Source of the DNA: Verrucomicrobiaceae bacterium
GTDB taxonomy: Bacteria; Verrucomicrobiota; Verrucomicrobiia; Verrucomicrobiales; Verrucomicrobiaceae
Assembly: GCA_021151605.1 (NCBI GenBank)
Contig: JAGKWZ010000005.1
Location: forward strand, 1 to 64,000
DNA: 64,000 bases
Direction of reading: 5' to 3'
A program made the position numbers and the translations under genes. Below are positions 63,659 to 64,000 of the stretch, piece by piece (positions within the stretch are counted from its first letter, which is position 1; every line of letters starts with the position of its first letter). Under the pieces are notes generated by a model. The model made no database searches and was not told the origin of the DNA. It saw only the letters and a program-made list of their open reading frames with translations.

Positions 63659-64000
63659 ATGCTATCCACAATCCTTCGTTCTCTCGCCGTTGTCGCCGGC
63701 CTTGTTTCCGTCTCCGCCTTGGCACAGGCTGACCTGACCGAGGCCTACCTGCCGATGCCCCAGCAGCAGCAGGCCATTCCCTGCCCCCCACAAGAGGCGC
63801 AGAAGATGGCCGAGTTCGCGGTGAAGGAGATGGCCAAGCTCGACTTCTTCAGTGCCGCGCCCCCGAAACTCGTGAGCGTGCTCCAGGCTGAGAAGCAAGT
63901 GGTGGCAGGCCTAAATTATAGCCTGACCTTGCAGGTGAAGTACGGTGAGAACGGTGAGAAATTAGGCAGATTCAAGGTCAGGCTATTCCGTCCGCTTGGA
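63659..64000 (+). CDS. Exported cystatin-like cysteine protease inhibitor (gene continues beyond the window)
   Basis: The frame opens at ATG 63659 and is still open at the window end, 114 residues so far. The first 24 residues are a signal peptide (MLSTILRSLAVVAGLVSVSALAQA). Then KMAEFAVKEMAKL matches the LARFAV-type helix motif of plant cystatins (residues ~49-61), and KQVVAGLNYSLTLQVKY carries the cystatin QxVxG inhibitory loop as Q80-V-V-A-G84, followed by a strand. The second inhibitory hairpin (PW motif) may lie beyond the window. Cystatins block papain-type proteases. Bacterial members are rare. The fold assignment rests on two independent motifs in the correct order and spacing. Confidence 0.8.
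   Translation, partial: MLSTILRSLAVVAGLVSVSALAQADLTEAYLPMPQQQQAIPCPPQEAQKMAEFAVKEMAKLDFFSAAPPKLVSVLQAEKQVVAGLNYSLTLQVKYGENGEKLGRFKVRLFRPLG

Overview
The window looks like chromosomal DNA of a Verrucomicrobiota bacterium, probably close to Verrucomicrobiaceae/Prosthecobacter. This placement is inference from gene content: three DUF1501 Tat-exported proteins, a PEP-CTERM protein, autotransporter-associated beta-strand (PATR) repeats, delta-60 repeats, an LptD homologue (so a Gram-negative envelope), high GC with GC-rich third codon positions, and few obvious Shine-Dalgarno sites. No phage, transposase, CRISPR array or rRNA operon is visible. One tRNA gene (Leu, CAA) is present.

Layout. 1-6.7 kb: the end of an S41 processing protease, a membrane-anchored hypothetical, YbjN and PH-domain proteins, then an ECF sigma factor followed closely by a large VWA protein with an anti-sigma-like N-terminus. 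6.7-13.8 kb: Rrf2 regulator, NlpC/P60 hydrolase, an orphan DUF1501, RluA-type pseudouridine synthase, DhaL, DUF58 and PurU. 14-20.9 kb: a Gly-rich exported protein, DeoC, a PQQ-like propeller protein, and a hybrid histidine kinase coupled to a coiled-coil partner. 21-31.7 kb: LptD, UDP-glucose dehydrogenase, an EF-hand esterase, a beta-hydroxyacid dehydrogenase, a NYN-nuclease/serine-hydrolase fusion, and a HemN-like radical SAM enzyme coupled to a chorismate-lyase-like protein. 31.9-37.9 kb: a DUF1501 gene, an archaeal-type riboflavin kinase homologue and pdxA in a row, a second DUF1501 on the other strand, and a TPR membrane protein. 38-47.9 kb: CysK, an AP2-like/histone-H1-like protein, an ECF sigma factor, PPK2, a glycoamylase-like exported protein, a mini-kinase, a PEP-CTERM protein, GcvT and a MetE-like methyltransferase. 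47.9-64 kb: a rearrangement-prone stretch with a broken cstA fragment, a delta-60 protein, intact cstA with TPM and DUF1460 genes, tRNA-Leu, a 13-unit degenerate ~21-bp tandem repeat, a ~2240-residue PA14/lyase/LamG/PATR protein, a chimeric pseudogene ending in half a riboflavin synthase, and the start of a secreted cystatin-like protein.

How the genes fit together. Most of the window is housekeeping metabolism (purines, pyridoxal phosphate, cysteine, one-carbon, deoxyribose, envelope biogenesis) mixed with a large exported or surface complement. The most unusual items are a cystatin-family inhibitor with both the LARFAV-like and QVVAG motifs (63659-64000), a tandem AP2-like protein with an H1-like tail (40005-40679), a bacterial CTP-dependent-riboflavin-kinase homologue (33340-33786), a YacP-type nuclease fused to a serine hydrolase across an internal Tat-like signal (27860-29347), a PATR repeat inside an anti-sigma/VWA protein (4324-6714), the tandem repeat array beside tRNA-Leu (55054-55340), and two independent gene-fusion scars (47966-48143; 62244-63107). 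All family assignments come from reading motifs by eye; no database search or structure prediction was run.
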